The notes below the pieces were generated by a model that did not search any database, had not been told where the DNA came from, and saw only the letters and a list, made by a program, of their open reading frames with translations. From assembly GCA_900315925.1 (NCBI GenBank), contig ONAV01000020.1, positions 1 through 64,000 on the forward strand: 64,000 nt of DNA, read 5' to 3'. Positions 17,290 through 27,250 of this stretch are shown here, piece after piece. Source of the stretch: an uncultured Selenomonadales bacterium (GTDB lineage: Bacteria; Bacillota; Negativicutes; Acidaminococcales; Acidaminococcaceae). Position 1 is the stretch's first letter; each line of letters starts with the position of its first letter. A program made the position numbers and the translations under genes.

Positions 17290-19284
17290 ATGAAAAAACT
17301 ATTCACCATTGATGATTTAATGATCGGCTTTATCATGGCCATCGGATATGGCTTAGGCTTCGCAGTCCCGAAGGCGATGGGCTGGTCGGACTGGGAGAGC
17401 GGGCTAGTCTGCTGGGTGGTCGGATATGTGCTGCAGGAGGCAGCGACCCGGATTCTCTTCAGCAAAACCGTACAGAGTAATACGGCCTACCGGTACATGG
17501 TTTTTGGCGCGTTCGTCCTTCTCTTTCTGGCGGCCGAGTATGCCGTCATGTCATGGATGGGGTTATCCGCGTCCGATTATTTGCTGGAACAGTACTTGTA
17601 TATTATCGGTCTGCCGGTTTTGATGTTTGCGTTCCAGATGGCCGTCCGCTGGTACCGTATCCGGAAAATCCGCGAACAGTACGGGGACGGAAGCCACGGC
17701 TTTGTATTTGACGACGCGCTGAAAAAAATCGACCTGGACGAAGTGAACCGGCAGAACCAGCCGATCACCGGCGCCTATGACACCGACCTGGCGGTGAAAA
17801 CAAAAACCGGCATCTATGTGGGCGTCAAAGAAAAAAATATCATATACTATTCGGGAATTCCCTATGCAAAGCCTCCCGTGGGGGAACGCAGGTGGAAAGC
17901 ACCCGAACCGCTGCCGGAATCGGAGACCGTATTCGAGGCGAAATACCTGGGGGCCTCTGCCATACAGGTGGAACACGAAGGTTCGATCTTAAAGCATCAC
18001 AGGCAAAGCGAAGACTGCCTGACGCTGAATATCTGTACAGGCGCTAAAAAAACGGATCAGAAAAAGCCGGTCCTCGTATTGTTCCATCACGGGGATTTTG
18101 CCTACGGCGGATCGGCCGATCCGCTGCTGGACGGCGTCGAATTGATCCGTTCCTGCCCGGACATTGTGGGCGTCAGCTTTAATTACCGTCTGGGTCTCTT
18201 CGGCTTCATTGATTTTTCCCAGGTGCCCGGCGGGGACGCGTATCCCGACGCCTTAAACCTTGGGCTGCTGGATCAGATTGCGGCCTTGAAATGGATCAAA
18301 GAAAACATCGCGGCCTTCGGCGGCGACCCCGACCGGATCACCGTGATGGGCTTTGCGTCCGGCGCCATCTCCATCTGTCTGCTGGCGGCCTGTGAACAGG
18401 CGAAAGGCCTCTTCCGGAAAGCGTTTGTGTTCCAGGGCAATCCCCAGGCGGCCTATGAAACGCCGGACGTGTCCCGGAATCTGGCGAAGAAACTGCTGCA
18501 GGAGACATCCGCGACGACCATGGAAGAGCTTATGCAGCTTTCCACGGACCGGTTGAAGGAAGTATCGCAAAAGATTTTGCATGACCTGTATCCGACCGGG
18601 CCGACCCGGGACGGCAGACTGATTCCCCCGGATGCGTTTGAGGCCTATCGGAACGGATCGGCTGATCGCGTGGAATTCCTGATCGGCGTGGCCCGCAATG
18701 AACGGCAGGTTTACAAATCCGTTGTCGGAAAGCAGACATATGAAGATTTCATAACCAACGAGCTGGACATCGCGCTGCAATTCCTTGACAAGGTCAACGC
18801 GACCGATGCGCAGGCTGTAAGGGACTATATCCGTGAACTGGCGGAGACGATGCCCGAGATTGAAGCCAAAGCGAAAGTGGTGGAGCAATGCAGCGCGTTG
18901 AGCGGCTATCTTACCGCCAGAAAACTGGCGGAAAGCGGAAAAAAAGTGTATCTGCTGTATTGGAACGTAAAACCGCTGATCGAGAATCTGGGCTCGGGCA
19001 CGGTGGACGTAGCGGCGGCGTTTTTGGGAAACCGGGAAGGCGCGCAGCTGTACGGCAACGTACTGAATTCGGATATATCTGAGATGCTCCGGAAATTTTT
19101 AATTAAATTTTTGCGCGGAGACGCGATGCGGTTTTACAATAACGAAATCAAAGGCGTCGGCGCCATCGACTGGAACCGGTTCCCCAAAGCGCTCGTCATT
19201 TCCGAAAAAGAGTTTCGGTGCGAATCGATTGAAGACAAGCTGACAGAGGAAACGTGCCTATTGCGGTTTATGGAAGCGTATTAA
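17290..19284 (+). CDS. Membrane-fused carboxylesterase-fold protein lacking catalytic residues
   Basis: A 664-aa fusion. Residues about 1-125 contain three to four hydrophobic segments, including FMAIGYGLGFAVP-like, VLLFLAAEYAVMSWMG and YIIGLPVLMFAFQMAV. A type-B carboxylesterase domain (PF00135) follows from about residue 155: GIYVGVKEKNIIYYSGIPYAKPPVGERRW, SEDCLTLNI, GVSFNYRLGLFGF, NLGLLDQIAALKWIKENIAAFGGDPDRITVMG. The family elbow GESAG here reads GFASG, so the nucleophile position is Ala, and the His motif (usually FHGSE/FHASE) reads GTVDV. Both losses point to a non-hydrolytic binding protein unless the shifted Ser acts. The domain is otherwise full length and undisrupted. Confidence 0.85.
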   Translation: MKKLFTIDDLMIGFIMAIGYGLGFAVPKAMGWSDWESGLVCWVVGYVLQEAATRILFSKTVQSNTAYRYMVFGAFVLLFLAAEYAVMSWMGLSASDYLLEQYLYIIGLPVLMFAFQMAVRWYRIRKIREQYGDGSHGFVFDDALKKIDLDEVNRQNQPITGAYDTDLAVKTKTGIYVGVKEKNIIYYSGIPYAKPPVGERRWKAPEPLPESETVFEAKYLGASAIQVEHEGSILKHHRQSEDCLTLNICTGAKKTDQKKPVLVLFHHGDFAYGGSADPLLDGVELIRSCPDIVGVSFNYRLGLFGFIDFSQVPGGDAYPDALNLGLLDQIAALKWIKENIAAFGGDPDRITVMGFASGAISICLLAACEQAKGLFRKAFVFQGNPQAAYETPDVSRNLAKKLLQETSATTMEELMQLSTDRLKEVSQKILHDLYPTGPTRDGRLIPPDAFEAYRNGSADRVEFLIGVARNERQVYKSVVGKQTYEDFITNELDIALQFLDKVNATDAQAVRDYIRELAETMPEIEAKAKVVEQCSALSGYLTARKLAESGKKVYLLYWNVKPLIENLGSGTVDVAAAFLGNREGAQLYGNVLNSDISEMLRKFLIKFLRGDAMRFYNNEIKGVGAIDWNRFPKALVISEKEFRCESIEDKLTEETCLLRFMEAY

Positions 19285-19424
19285 GATCGGGATTCATACG
19301 TTTTTGTTGTGATTCTTGCTACATATCTTTGTTTATTATATAATTAGTATAATAACTGACCGATACAGTAAAATAATTTCAAAAGAAGGCCGAACGGCTG
19401 ATAAGATAAAAGGGGGAGACGTTT

Positions 19425-20243
19425 ATGAATTTGAAAAAGAAATGCGCTGCCGCATTGCTGGCAGGCTTAGTAGCATGCAGTTCCGCTTACGCGGCAACTG
19501 CTGACAGGGAAACGATCCAGCAGGTTGCGTTGCTGCAGTCGCTGGCACAGGGATATTTCGGCGGCACCGTTACCGTGAAACAGCTGCGCTCGGTGGGCGA
19601 CACCGGCATCGGAACCTTCAAAGGGCTGAACGGCGAAATGATCGTACTGGACGGCACCGTCTATCAGGCTCTGGGCAGCGGTGAAGTGGTGGTTGCCAAC
19701 GATAAAGACACCGTACCTTTCTCCAACGTAACCTTCTTTGACAAGGACATCACCCTGCCGCTGACGGATATTGCAAACAAAGCGGCGCTGGAAGAGCGGC
19801 TGAACAAGATCGTCAACGAAAAAGGGGCAAACAGCTTCTACATGATCAAGCTGCACACCACCTTTCCCAGCATCCTGTTCCGCAGCGAATACGGAAGCCA
19901 GGAACCGTATCCCACGCTGGTAGGCGCGTTGAAAGAAAAGCAGACGGAATTTACCCATAAAAACATCACCGGCACCGTGGTAGGCCTGTTTTGCCCCAAT
20001 TACATGGGCGGGCTGAACTCAACCGGCTGGCATTTCCATTTTATTTCCGATGACAAAAAGCACGGCGGCCATGTGCTGGAGCTTACCTTCCAAAGCGGCA
20101 AGGTGCTGCTTGACAAGACCGACAAATTTAACATGTTGATTCCGGACGACAAACCGTTCCAGAGCCTGAACCTGGCAAAGGACATGAAGGAAGATATCCG
20201 CCAGGCCGAACAGGACACGCAGCCGTCGGCACAGAAAAAATAA
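19425..20243 (+). CDS. budA: Exported alpha-acetolactate decarboxylase
   Basis: Converts 2-acetolactate to acetoin. The 272-aa protein has the family core (LAQGYFGGTVTVKQL, GIGTFKGLNGEMIVLDG, PYPTLVGALK) and the zinc site GWHFHFISDDKKHGGHVLEL with three His ligands. Unusually it has an N-terminal signal peptide (MNLKKKCAAALLAGLVACSS); LVAC fits a lipobox and AYAA an alternative cleavage site, so it should act outside the cytoplasm. The C-terminal extension (IRQAEQDTQPSAQKK) is low complexity. AAGGGGGAG precedes the ATG. No acetolactate synthase is adjacent. Confidence 0.9.
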   Translation: MNLKKKCAAALLAGLVACSSAYAATADRETIQQVALLQSLAQGYFGGTVTVKQLRSVGDTGIGTFKGLNGEMIVLDGTVYQALGSGEVVVANDKDTVPFSNVTFFDKDITLPLTDIANKAALEERLNKIVNEKGANSFYMIKLHTTFPSILFRSEYGSQEPYPTLVGALKEKQTEFTHKNITGTVVGLFCPNYMGGLNSTGWHFHFISDDKKHGGHVLELTFQSGKVLLDKTDKFNMLIPDDKPFQSLNLAKDMKEDIRQAEQDTQPSAQKK

Positions 20244-20328
20244 AATCATTTTTCCGTAACAGTCGCAGGAGTTTCCCTTTCATGGCAATGGATGAAAACG
20301 CCTTGAAAGAATACAAGGAGGCACAGAT

Positions 20329-21018
20329 ATGAGAAAACATCTTTTCGGTTTGGTGTTGACGTTGTTGGTAGCCGTAAGCGCGCTGCTGGGCACGGTAACG
20401 GCAGAGGCTGCCGGAAATTTTGTACAGGTGGCAGACACAGGCGTGTTGGAACTGAAATCCAATCAAAAATGGGAAAAAGAATACCGTACCAAGATGGGTG
20501 ATGTAAAAATCCGTTTCCGTAACCTGGCAAATTCCAAGGAAAACAAACGCTACCACCTTATCATCTGGTGGCGCGATCCGGGTACTAAAGAGTACACGCG
20601 GGTAGCGGACGGCTACAGTCCCAAGAACACGTTCGGGTATGCATTCAAAGTATTCCGCGACAACAAGACCGGCCGCGTGTACTTTGCCATGGACGCCCAT
20701 GGGCGCCTGGTGCTGTATGGATATGATACCTTTGCCAAAAAACTGGAAATGTATGTAGACAGCATAAATTACTGGAGTCCGTTGCCGCTGCCCAGTATGC
20801 TGGTGCGCCCGGACGGTGATTTAGAGCTGCGTTTTGACGATGTGAAGCGTGCGGCGGAACCTACCCGGTACCGCCTGTTCTGGGATGCCGGACGGAACTG
20901 GTTTGGGTATCAGGACCTTAACGTTCCCGTGTACCATGATGTTCCGACTACGTATGACAATACCGTATACGATACATCCGTGCATGAGGCTCCAACCATT
21001 TATGAAGGTGTAGATTAA
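20329..21018 (+). CDS. Secreted protein of unknown function
   Basis: A 229-aa product with a clear signal peptide (HLFGLVLTLLVAVSALLGTVTAEAA, cleavage after AEA). The mature part is rich in aromatic and charged residues and looks all-beta (YRTKMGDVKIRFRNLAN, RYHLIIWWRDPG, GYAFKVFRDNKTGRVYFAMDAHGRLVLYGYD). No family is recognised. It starts 85 bases after budA with AAGGAGG, so it is probably in the same transcript, and a long hairpin follows. The tyrosine-rich C-terminus (VYHDVPTTYDNTVYDTSVHEAPTIYEGVD) looks disordered. Confidence 0.75.
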   Translation: MRKHLFGLVLTLLVAVSALLGTVTAEAAGNFVQVADTGVLELKSNQKWEKEYRTKMGDVKIRFRNLANSKENKRYHLIIWWRDPGTKEYTRVADGYSPKNTFGYAFKVFRDNKTGRVYFAMDAHGRLVLYGYDTFAKKLEMYVDSINYWSPLPLPSMLVRPDGDLELRFDDVKRAAEPTRYRLFWDAGRNWFGYQDLNVPVYHDVPTTYDNTVYDTSVHEAPTIYEGVD

Positions 21019-21024
21019 ACGAAA

Positions 21025-21072
21025 AAAGACGGTTATACTTTGTGGCAAAGCGCCGCAGAGATAACCGTCTTT
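21025..21072 (+). terminator. Long-loop hairpin terminator after the secreted-protein gene
   Basis: Perfect 12-base stem AAAGACGGTTAT / ATAACCGTCTTT around a 24-base loop. The T tract is short, so it may also act as an RNA 3'-end or operator structure ahead of the zinc-ribbon gene. Confidence 0.6.
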
Positions 21073-21130
21073 GCATATATTGAGACAGGTAAGCGATTGT
21101 CATCGGCTGCCATGCCGACAGGAGGTTCGT

Positions 21131-23986
21131 ATGCATTGCCCGGAATGTGGACAGGAAATTTTAGCAGGCTCGGAGTTTTGCGGTAACTGTGGCGCGCCGG
21201 TAACGCGTCAGCAGGCGGGACCGGTCTGTGCCAACTGCGGCAGCCCCAACCAGCCCGGAGCGGAATTTTGCGCGGAGTGCGGCGCCCGACTGGGCGGTGA
21301 AGTAATGCCGATGCAATCGTTTTGCCCGGAATGCGGTGCGGCGGTGAAGGAAGGCGCTGCCTTTTGCAAAGAGTGCGGCGCAGACCTGAACGCAACCACG
21401 GCTCCGGCGCCATTCGTATGTCCCGAATGCGGGGAACCTCTGCCTCCCGATGCGGCATTCTGCGGTAATTGCGGACGGGTGTTGCAGCAGGGTGGGGAGT
21501 ATGTCCCTGCACCGGCAACCACGGCAACGGAATACCAACCGTCGTATCCGTCGGAAAGTCAGGATTATTACCCACAACAAGACTGGGTGCAGCCACAACC
21601 ACAGCCTCAACCACAAACGCAGGATTGGGAGTATTCGCAGCAACAGGCGCAGTATCCGCCGCAGGGTCAACCTCAGCCACCGATTCAACAGCAGGGGTGG
21701 ACACAACAACCGCCGCAAAAATCCAACCGGAACAAAATGCTGCTGGCAGCCGCCGCAGCTGTGATTTTGTTAGTCATTGGCATTACCGGGTTCTGGAAGC
21801 CCGGCTATTTGCTGGATCTGTTCCGTCCCACGGCCAAACTGGAAAACGGAGTGCTGGCGTTAAAGGACATTACGTTGGATTTTAAACAGACGAACCTGGG
21901 TAACGGCGCAGCCACGATGACTACCGTAAAAGACAAGGAGGAAGAAGTACACAACGGGCTGATTGGCGACCTGTATGTCATGAAGGTTGACAAGAGCTGC
22001 AAGGGCAAGGTCACAGTATCCGTGCCGGTGCCGAAGAACTTTAAACCGACCACCGGCAACGGTCTGTACATAAAACTCGGTGTAGGGCAGGATTACACTT
22101 TGGCTGACGGGAAAAAGGAACGGTATTATGATTACTTCGATGCAACGGTGAAGGATGAAAAGGCTGTAGCTGTGATTGATCCGGCTGCCTTGGGGCGAAG
22201 CGTACGTAAGAGTAAGGCGTCGTCCGCAGCATCAGCGGAGAAAAAGAAACCGGATTTAGGCGAGTTTACAGAATATGTGGGATTCTTTTTTAAGCAAGGC
22301 CTTTTAATGTACGGTGAAGGTTATGAGAATTCCAAAGGTCATTTCCGCTTGTGGTATAACTATAATCCAACGGGTTTTGTCAAAAACGTTTATATGGGGG
22401 GAGACGAGGCCCAAAAGGTACTAAGTGATCTGGAAGAGGCCCACAATTACTATAAGACGCATGGTTACGAAGAGCATGTGGATACCTTTACTCCCATCGA
22501 CGTTTATATCACCCGATGCAAAGATGAAGGTGGTTGGAATGCAGTGACCGGCAACATTGAACTCAAGGAATCCAGCATGTTTGGAGTAGATTATAACCTG
22601 CGCTATGAAGGGGATCAAAGAATCAAAACGAAGGTTACAATCTATCACGAGTTCTTTCATGCGGTGCAGCAGAGTATGATTGGTTCGCTTACTAATGCTT
22701 TGGGATTAATGAAAAGTAACTGGTTTGGTGAAGCGACGGCGACGCATTTTGAAAGACTGGTTGTCCCCGATGAGGTTACTGAAAATGGGAAAAAACTCTT
22801 CTGGCGGCTATGGCAGGGGCCGATTCCTGAAGGTAACGGTGCTGACGATGGTTATGCACGGGGTCTGTTGGTTGATTATTTGAGTAACAAGCTAGGCGGC
22901 GATGATTGGATTAAAGAGTGCTATAAACACTGGGTCGGAAACACTGAAGTGACATATTACATGAGAAAGATAGCCCAGACGGAGGCTGATTTTGCTGCAA
23001 AATTTTATATGGAATTGATTAGGAATAGAAAACTGGCTCCGTTATATGATCCTTCTTATTATTACACTGAAAGTCTAAACCCCAATAAACGCGAAGGGGC
23101 AGATCGTTTTGTAACCTCGATCAGGTTAGGGTTGGATGATAAAACCAAAGAAAAAATGAAAAAGGGCGAAGAAGATGCATTCCCCGTTGTATTTATCAGT
23201 CCGTCCTTTGAGCTTGCGGGTTATGGGGGACGTGTAGTTGGGCTTATAACTAAAGATACTATCAATAAAAAGCCTGTCGACCTGACCGGGGGTTACCCGG
23301 AAAAATGCCAGCTGAAGTTAGAAGCAGAAGGCGGATGCCAGACACAGATTATCAGATTTTCTACCGGAGAAAGTGGAGAAGATAATATTGTAAAGGGTAA
23401 CGTTATCAAAAATTTCAAGGAGCAGATAGACAAAGGTTATAGATTTCTCGTGCTCGTAACTTCTACCCAGAATAAAAAGCAAAACGTCGTGCTGAAGGCC
23501 ACGCTGGAAAAAGAGGATCTTAAGGAAGGTATTTATCATGGCAAGACAACCATGACGCAGGGAAAGAAAACCGAAACGCGTAACAACGTTTTGGGATTCA
23601 GACTTTCTAAACTCAATGATGGCCGGTGGAGCCTGTGCTCATGTGATAAAAATGGAAATTATCCTGGAGAGGTTTCTAAGATACCCCTCACCTATGACGC
23701 AAAGCAGCAGTTATGGAAGGGGCACAGAAAACTCAAGGAAAATGTTTCCAAAAATCCTAATCAACCGAAAATAGAAACGGCCACACTGGACTGTACTATG
23801 AAAGTCAATTTGGAGGGGAAGGAACCGGTTCTGATTATTAAATTTAAGTCAGAAGGAACTTCATGGAAATGGGGATATCCTACAAAAGAAAAATACGACA
23901 TAAAATTTGAAGGAAAGTGGGTCAGTGAACTGAAGGGGAAAAATTTATATACTGGGAAAGAAGATAAAGTAATCATATTGGAATAA
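21131..23986 (+). CDS. Zinc-ribbon membrane protein with extracytoplasmic HExxH metallopeptidase-like domain
   Basis: A 951-aa protein. Residues 1-120 hold four zinc-ribbon units of CPxCG...FCxxCG type (first CPECGQEILAGSEFCGNCG). A Pro/Gln-rich linker (about 130-215) follows, then a single membrane helix (about 220-240, MLLAAAAAVILLVIGITGFW). The large C-terminal part should therefore be outside. It contains a predicted gluzincin site, TIYHEFFHAVQQS, with a downstream WFGEATATHFE supplying the Glu ligand. Beta-rich domains fill the rest. GGAGG sits 6 bases before the ATG at 21131; the frame upstream runs into the hairpin. GC and codon use drop in the peptidase half, suggesting a composite origin. 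Substrate unknown. Confidence 0.82.
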   Translation: MHCPECGQEILAGSEFCGNCGAPVTRQQAGPVCANCGSPNQPGAEFCAECGARLGGEVMPMQSFCPECGAAVKEGAAFCKECGADLNATTAPAPFVCPECGEPLPPDAAFCGNCGRVLQQGGEYVPAPATTATEYQPSYPSESQDYYPQQDWVQPQPQPQPQTQDWEYSQQQAQYPPQGQPQPPIQQQGWTQQPPQKSNRNKMLLAAAAAVILLVIGITGFWKPGYLLDLFRPTAKLENGVLALKDITLDFKQTNLGNGAATMTTVKDKEEEVHNGLIGDLYVMKVDKSCKGKVTVSVPVPKNFKPTTGNGLYIKLGVGQDYTLADGKKERYYDYFDATVKDEKAVAVIDPAALGRSVRKSKASSAASAEKKKPDLGEFTEYVGFFFKQGLLMYGEGYENSKGHFRLWYNYNPTGFVKNVYMGGDEAQKVLSDLEEAHNYYKTHGYEEHVDTFTPIDVYITRCKDEGGWNAVTGNIELKESSMFGVDYNLRYEGDQRIKTKVTIYHEFFHAVQQSMIGSLTNALGLMKSNWFGEATATHFERLVVPDEVTENGKKLFWRLWQGPIPEGNGADDGYARGLLVDYLSNKLGGDDWIKECYKHWVGNTEVTYYMRKIAQTEADFAAKFYMELIRNRKLAPLYDPSYYYTESLNPNKREGADRFVTSIRLGLDDKTKEKMKKGEEDAFPVVFISPSFELAGYGGRVVGLITKDTINKKPVDLTGGYPEKCQLKLEAEGGCQTQIIRFSTGESGEDNIVKGNVIKNFKEQIDKGYRFLVLVTSTQNKKQNVVLKATLEKEDLKEGIYHGKTTMTQGKKTETRNNVLGFRLSKLNDGRWSLCSCDKNGNYPGEVSKIPLTYDAKQQLWKGHRKLKENVSKNPNQPKIETATLDCTMKVNLEGKEPVLIIKFKSEGTSWKWGYPTKEKYDIKFEGKWVSELKGKNLYTGKEDKVIILE

Positions 23987-24062
23987 AAGGGCAATCATAA
24001 GTCCATTACAAGGGCGCCGTTTAGTTTGTAAAATGAAACGTAGTGGTATTTCCGGAGGTGAC

Positions 24063-25433
24063 GTGACGGTGACAACGAATCGTGTCAGAAACAATCTTGG
24101 TAAAGGCAAAGGGGAGGCTTTGTCTTTACAAAAGTATATTTCCGTATTACTGGCAGCCTTTGTGTTTGTGCTGGGCATGCTGGGAGGCGGAACGGCAGAT
24201 GCGGCCAAAGTGGCGTCTGAAGAGATTTCGAGGACGGCAACGATAGAACTGCGTGCAAAAAAAGGTGAGGAAAAGCCCATGAAGACCGTGCCAATCAAAA
24301 TGACGGTAAAGTTGGAAAACATTGATATAACTGCCTATGCCAAATATACTGCCGAAATACAAAAAAATGATAAATATAAACGTATCGTATTTGCAAAAGC
24401 AGCCCCCGGAAGCAAGGTAACGATCACTGTGGAACCAGCGCCTATACCGGGTATGCTTTCAAAACCTGCTAGGAATATGAATTATTCGGAATCTGTCAAC
24501 TATTATAATCATAAGAAGATAGGAACGTTAAAAGAGTTAACGTCTCGTGGCAAAGAGAGTAGTTTTTATAATAATTATACAATTCCCAATGACGTGGAAG
24601 AGGTTACGGCGACCGTTGATTTAACCTATCATGTAGGGATGGAAGTTGGAAAAGATATGAAATCTTCTACCGGTACGTATCGCAAGGAGCCTGCATTAGC
24701 CCGGCACTATTATATTTTTACATCCGAAGCAGCCTGTAAAAAGGCATTTGAGTTAATGACCGCCAGTAGTGTCACCGGGGCGATTTCTAATGTTTTCGGG
24801 GGCGATAAAAAACCGAACGCGAAATCCGACAGCAAAGATTCCGGCGGTATGGAAATGGTTATCGGCGTGGTCATCGGCGTTGCTGTGTTGGGCGCAGTCG
24901 GCTACGGCGCGTACCGGATGTTTGGCAAAGGCGGAGGCAGCAAAGGGAACGGCGCAGGTAATTATAATAACCCTGCTGGCGGTCCGCAGCCAATGCAACG
25001 GCCCAGTGCGCCGATGCCTAATTCATATGGACAGCAGCCAATGCAACGACCTGGTGCGCCGATGCCTAATTCATATGGACAGCAGCCAATGCAACGACCC
25101 GGTGCACCGATGCCTAATTCGTATGGTCCGCAACCAACACAACGGCCCGGTGCAACCATGAACAATGCCGGTCGTCCGCAGCCAAAGCAACGCCCCGGTG
25201 CAGCGACGCGTAATGCTTCTGGTCAGCAACCAGCCCAACGACCTGGCGGCGCAGCAAAGCGTAGTGCTGCAGAAAATGTAACCTATTGTAAACAGTGCGG
25301 CGCGCCGATGCGAAGTGGCAGCCATTTTTGCAAAAACTGCGGCGCCCGAAACACCTCAGACATTTGCCCAAACTGTGGTGCCAAACTGGAACCCGACGAT
25401 ATGTTCTGCGGGAATTGCGGGATGAAGGTGTAA
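24063..25433 (+). CDS. Type I membrane protein with C-terminal cytoplasmic zinc ribbons
   Basis: About 456 aa. A KYISVLLAAFVFVLGMLGGG signal sequence is followed by an extracellular domain of about 200 residues (DITAYAKYTAEIQ..., HYYIFTSEAACKKAFELM). A membrane helix follows (MEMVIGVVIGVAVLGAVGYG), then a tail of QPMQRPGAPMPNSYG repeats (15 aa, about six units), then two zinc ribbons (YCKQCGAPMRSGSHFCKNCG and ICPNCGAKLEPDDMFCGNCG). The inferred topology places the ribbons in the cytoplasm. The extracellular domain is paralogous to that of the 33612 gene. GGAGG at 24054-24058 favours the GTG at 24063 or 24069; the upstream ATG at 24033 has no ribosome site. The CCGGAGGTG(A/G)CGTG context recurs before the 33612 and 43758 genes. 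Confidence 0.78.
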   Translation: MTVTTNRVRNNLGKGKGEALSLQKYISVLLAAFVFVLGMLGGGTADAAKVASEEISRTATIELRAKKGEEKPMKTVPIKMTVKLENIDITAYAKYTAEIQKNDKYKRIVFAKAAPGSKVTITVEPAPIPGMLSKPARNMNYSESVNYYNHKKIGTLKELTSRGKESSFYNNYTIPNDVEEVTATVDLTYHVGMEVGKDMKSSTGTYRKEPALARHYYIFTSEAACKKAFELMTASSVTGAISNVFGGDKKPNAKSDSKDSGGMEMVIGVVIGVAVLGAVGYGAYRMFGKGGGSKGNGAGNYNNPAGGPQPMQRPSAPMPNSYGQQPMQRPGAPMPNSYGQQPMQRPGAPMPNSYGPQPTQRPGATMNNAGRPQPKQRPGAATRNASGQQPAQRPGGAAKRSAAENVTYCKQCGAPMRSGSHFCKNCGARNTSDICPNCGAKLEPDDMFCGNCGMKV

Positions 25434-25470
25434 GTTCTTTAATGGCTCTTTTCATTTAGTTTATTTGTCG

Positions 25471-25517
25471 TATAATCATATTGAAAATCAGTGTCACTAA
25501 TGACAAAAATTTTCAAT
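25471..25517 (+). promoter_or_regulatory. -10 box and nested hairpin in the leader of giant gene A
   Basis: TATAAT (25471-25476) is followed by a nested palindrome: outer arms ATTGAAAAT (25480-25488) and ATTTTCAAT (25509-25517), inner arms TGTCA (25492-25496) and TGACA (25501-25505). The transcription start would fall in the left arm, so this is either an operator or a 5'-end RNA hairpin. The second giant gene has lost this region. Confidence 0.5.
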
Positions 25518-26477
25518 AAAATGAACGAGAGCAGAATACTGGCCATGCAAATTAAAGAGATAAGATAAGTGAAACGTGTAGGGGGATTGTATGATGGTAA
25601 GCAATTTATATAGAGGACAGGCAAAGAAACATAACACGTTCCGGACAGGGTTTATTGGTACGGCCATCCTGACAGTGCTGTGGGTCGTGCTGTCCCTTTT
25701 TGCAATTCCCTGCACAGGTGTGGAGGCGGCGGTGCCGAAACCGGAGGAAATCAGCGGCGAGTACCATTATTACGAAGAGAATATTGAAAGGAATAGGAAG
25801 GGGATATCCGGTCATGGTTCTGGTACCGTAGTAGTAGTTCTTCGAGGAAATACATTACAATTGGACGGCATGTGGACTGAGAATGTGCGATTACCTTATA
25901 ATGCGAAGACTGGTACTGCGCATACATCTTTTACCGATAAGCATGGGCAACTTAATGTTTATAATATTAGATTGAGTAAGGGCGCCGATGGAAAGGTACA
26001 CGCTTCGGGAACTGTTACCGTTAGCTTTACATCCGAAGGGAAACCGTATGATATGGTATTTTCTTTTAACGCAACAAAAACCCGTTCTATCGGAGTAGCT
26101 CCAAGTGGAGAAAAAAAGACGGATAAAGAGGCCGAGAAAAAGAAACAGGAGGCAGAAAAACAAAGACAGGAAGCTGAAAGACAGAAGCAGGAAGCTGAAA
26201 GACAGAAGCAGGAAGCTGAACGGAACGCCGTTCCGGGTGTAGGCAGGGTTAGTACGCAAGACGGAAGAGATATAGATGAAGACGAAAGGGATCGGAACGA
26301 CCTGCCGGAGTCGGACGCCGGTAAAGTTGGTGCGGCTGTAGGAACCGCCTTAGGGGGCGGACTGATTGGTCTTGGCGCTGGTGCAATTGGAGGTGCTGCC
26401 GGTGGAGCAGCAGGCGGTGCTGCAGGTGGCGCCGCTGGAGGTGCAGCGGGCAGTGCAGGCGGCGGTTTTAGCGGTTA

Positions 26478-27250
26478 TGGCCCGAGTGAAGGCGGTTACG
26501 GCCCGAGCGAGGGCGGCTATGGTCCGGAAGAGGGTGGCTATGGCCCGGAAGAAGGAGGTTATGGCCCGGAAGAGGGCGGTTACGGCCCAGAAGAAGGCGG
26601 ATACGGCCCGGAAGAGGGCGGTTACGGTCCTGAAGAAGGTGGATACGGTCCGGAAGAGGGCGGCTACGGCCCAGAAGAAGGCGGATACGGTCCGGATGAA
26701 GGTTTTGGCGATGGTGACGGATCCGGTGGAGATTTCGACGATTCCGGCGAAGATCAGGATGAGTCCGATGAAGATTTTGACGATTCCGGCGAAGATCAGG
26801 ATGAGTCCGATGAAGATTTCGACGATTCCGGCGAAGATCAGGACGAGTCCGATGAAGATTTCGACGATTCCGGCGAAGATCAGGATGAGTCTGACGAAGA
26901 CCAGAATGAGTCTGACGAAGACCAGAATGAGTCTGACGAAGACCAGGATGAGTCCGACGAAGACCAGGATGAGTCCGACGAAGACCAGGATGAGTCCGAC
27001 GAAGACCAGGATGAGTCCGACGAAGATCAGGATGAATCCGACAATGATAACGATGACAATCGCGATGATTTCGATGACAGTCGAGAAGATTTTGATGACA
27101 ATCGCAATGACTTCGATGACAGTCGCAACGATTTCGATGATAGTCGCAACGACTTCGATGATAGTCGCAACGACTTCGATGACAGTCGCAATGACTTCGA
27201 TGACAGTCGCAATGATTTCGATGACAGCCGCAATGACTTCGATGACAATT
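26478..27250 (+). repeat. Coding tandem repeats of giant gene A (21-bp units)
   Basis: Three successive arrays: GGYGPEE units (about 26478-26700), DESDEDQ/DDSGEDQ units (about 26740-27045) and NDFDDSR units (about 27060-27245). All are multiples of 21 bp and strongly acidic after the first array. The long open frame on the opposite strand here is a by-product of the repeat composition. Confidence 0.85.
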
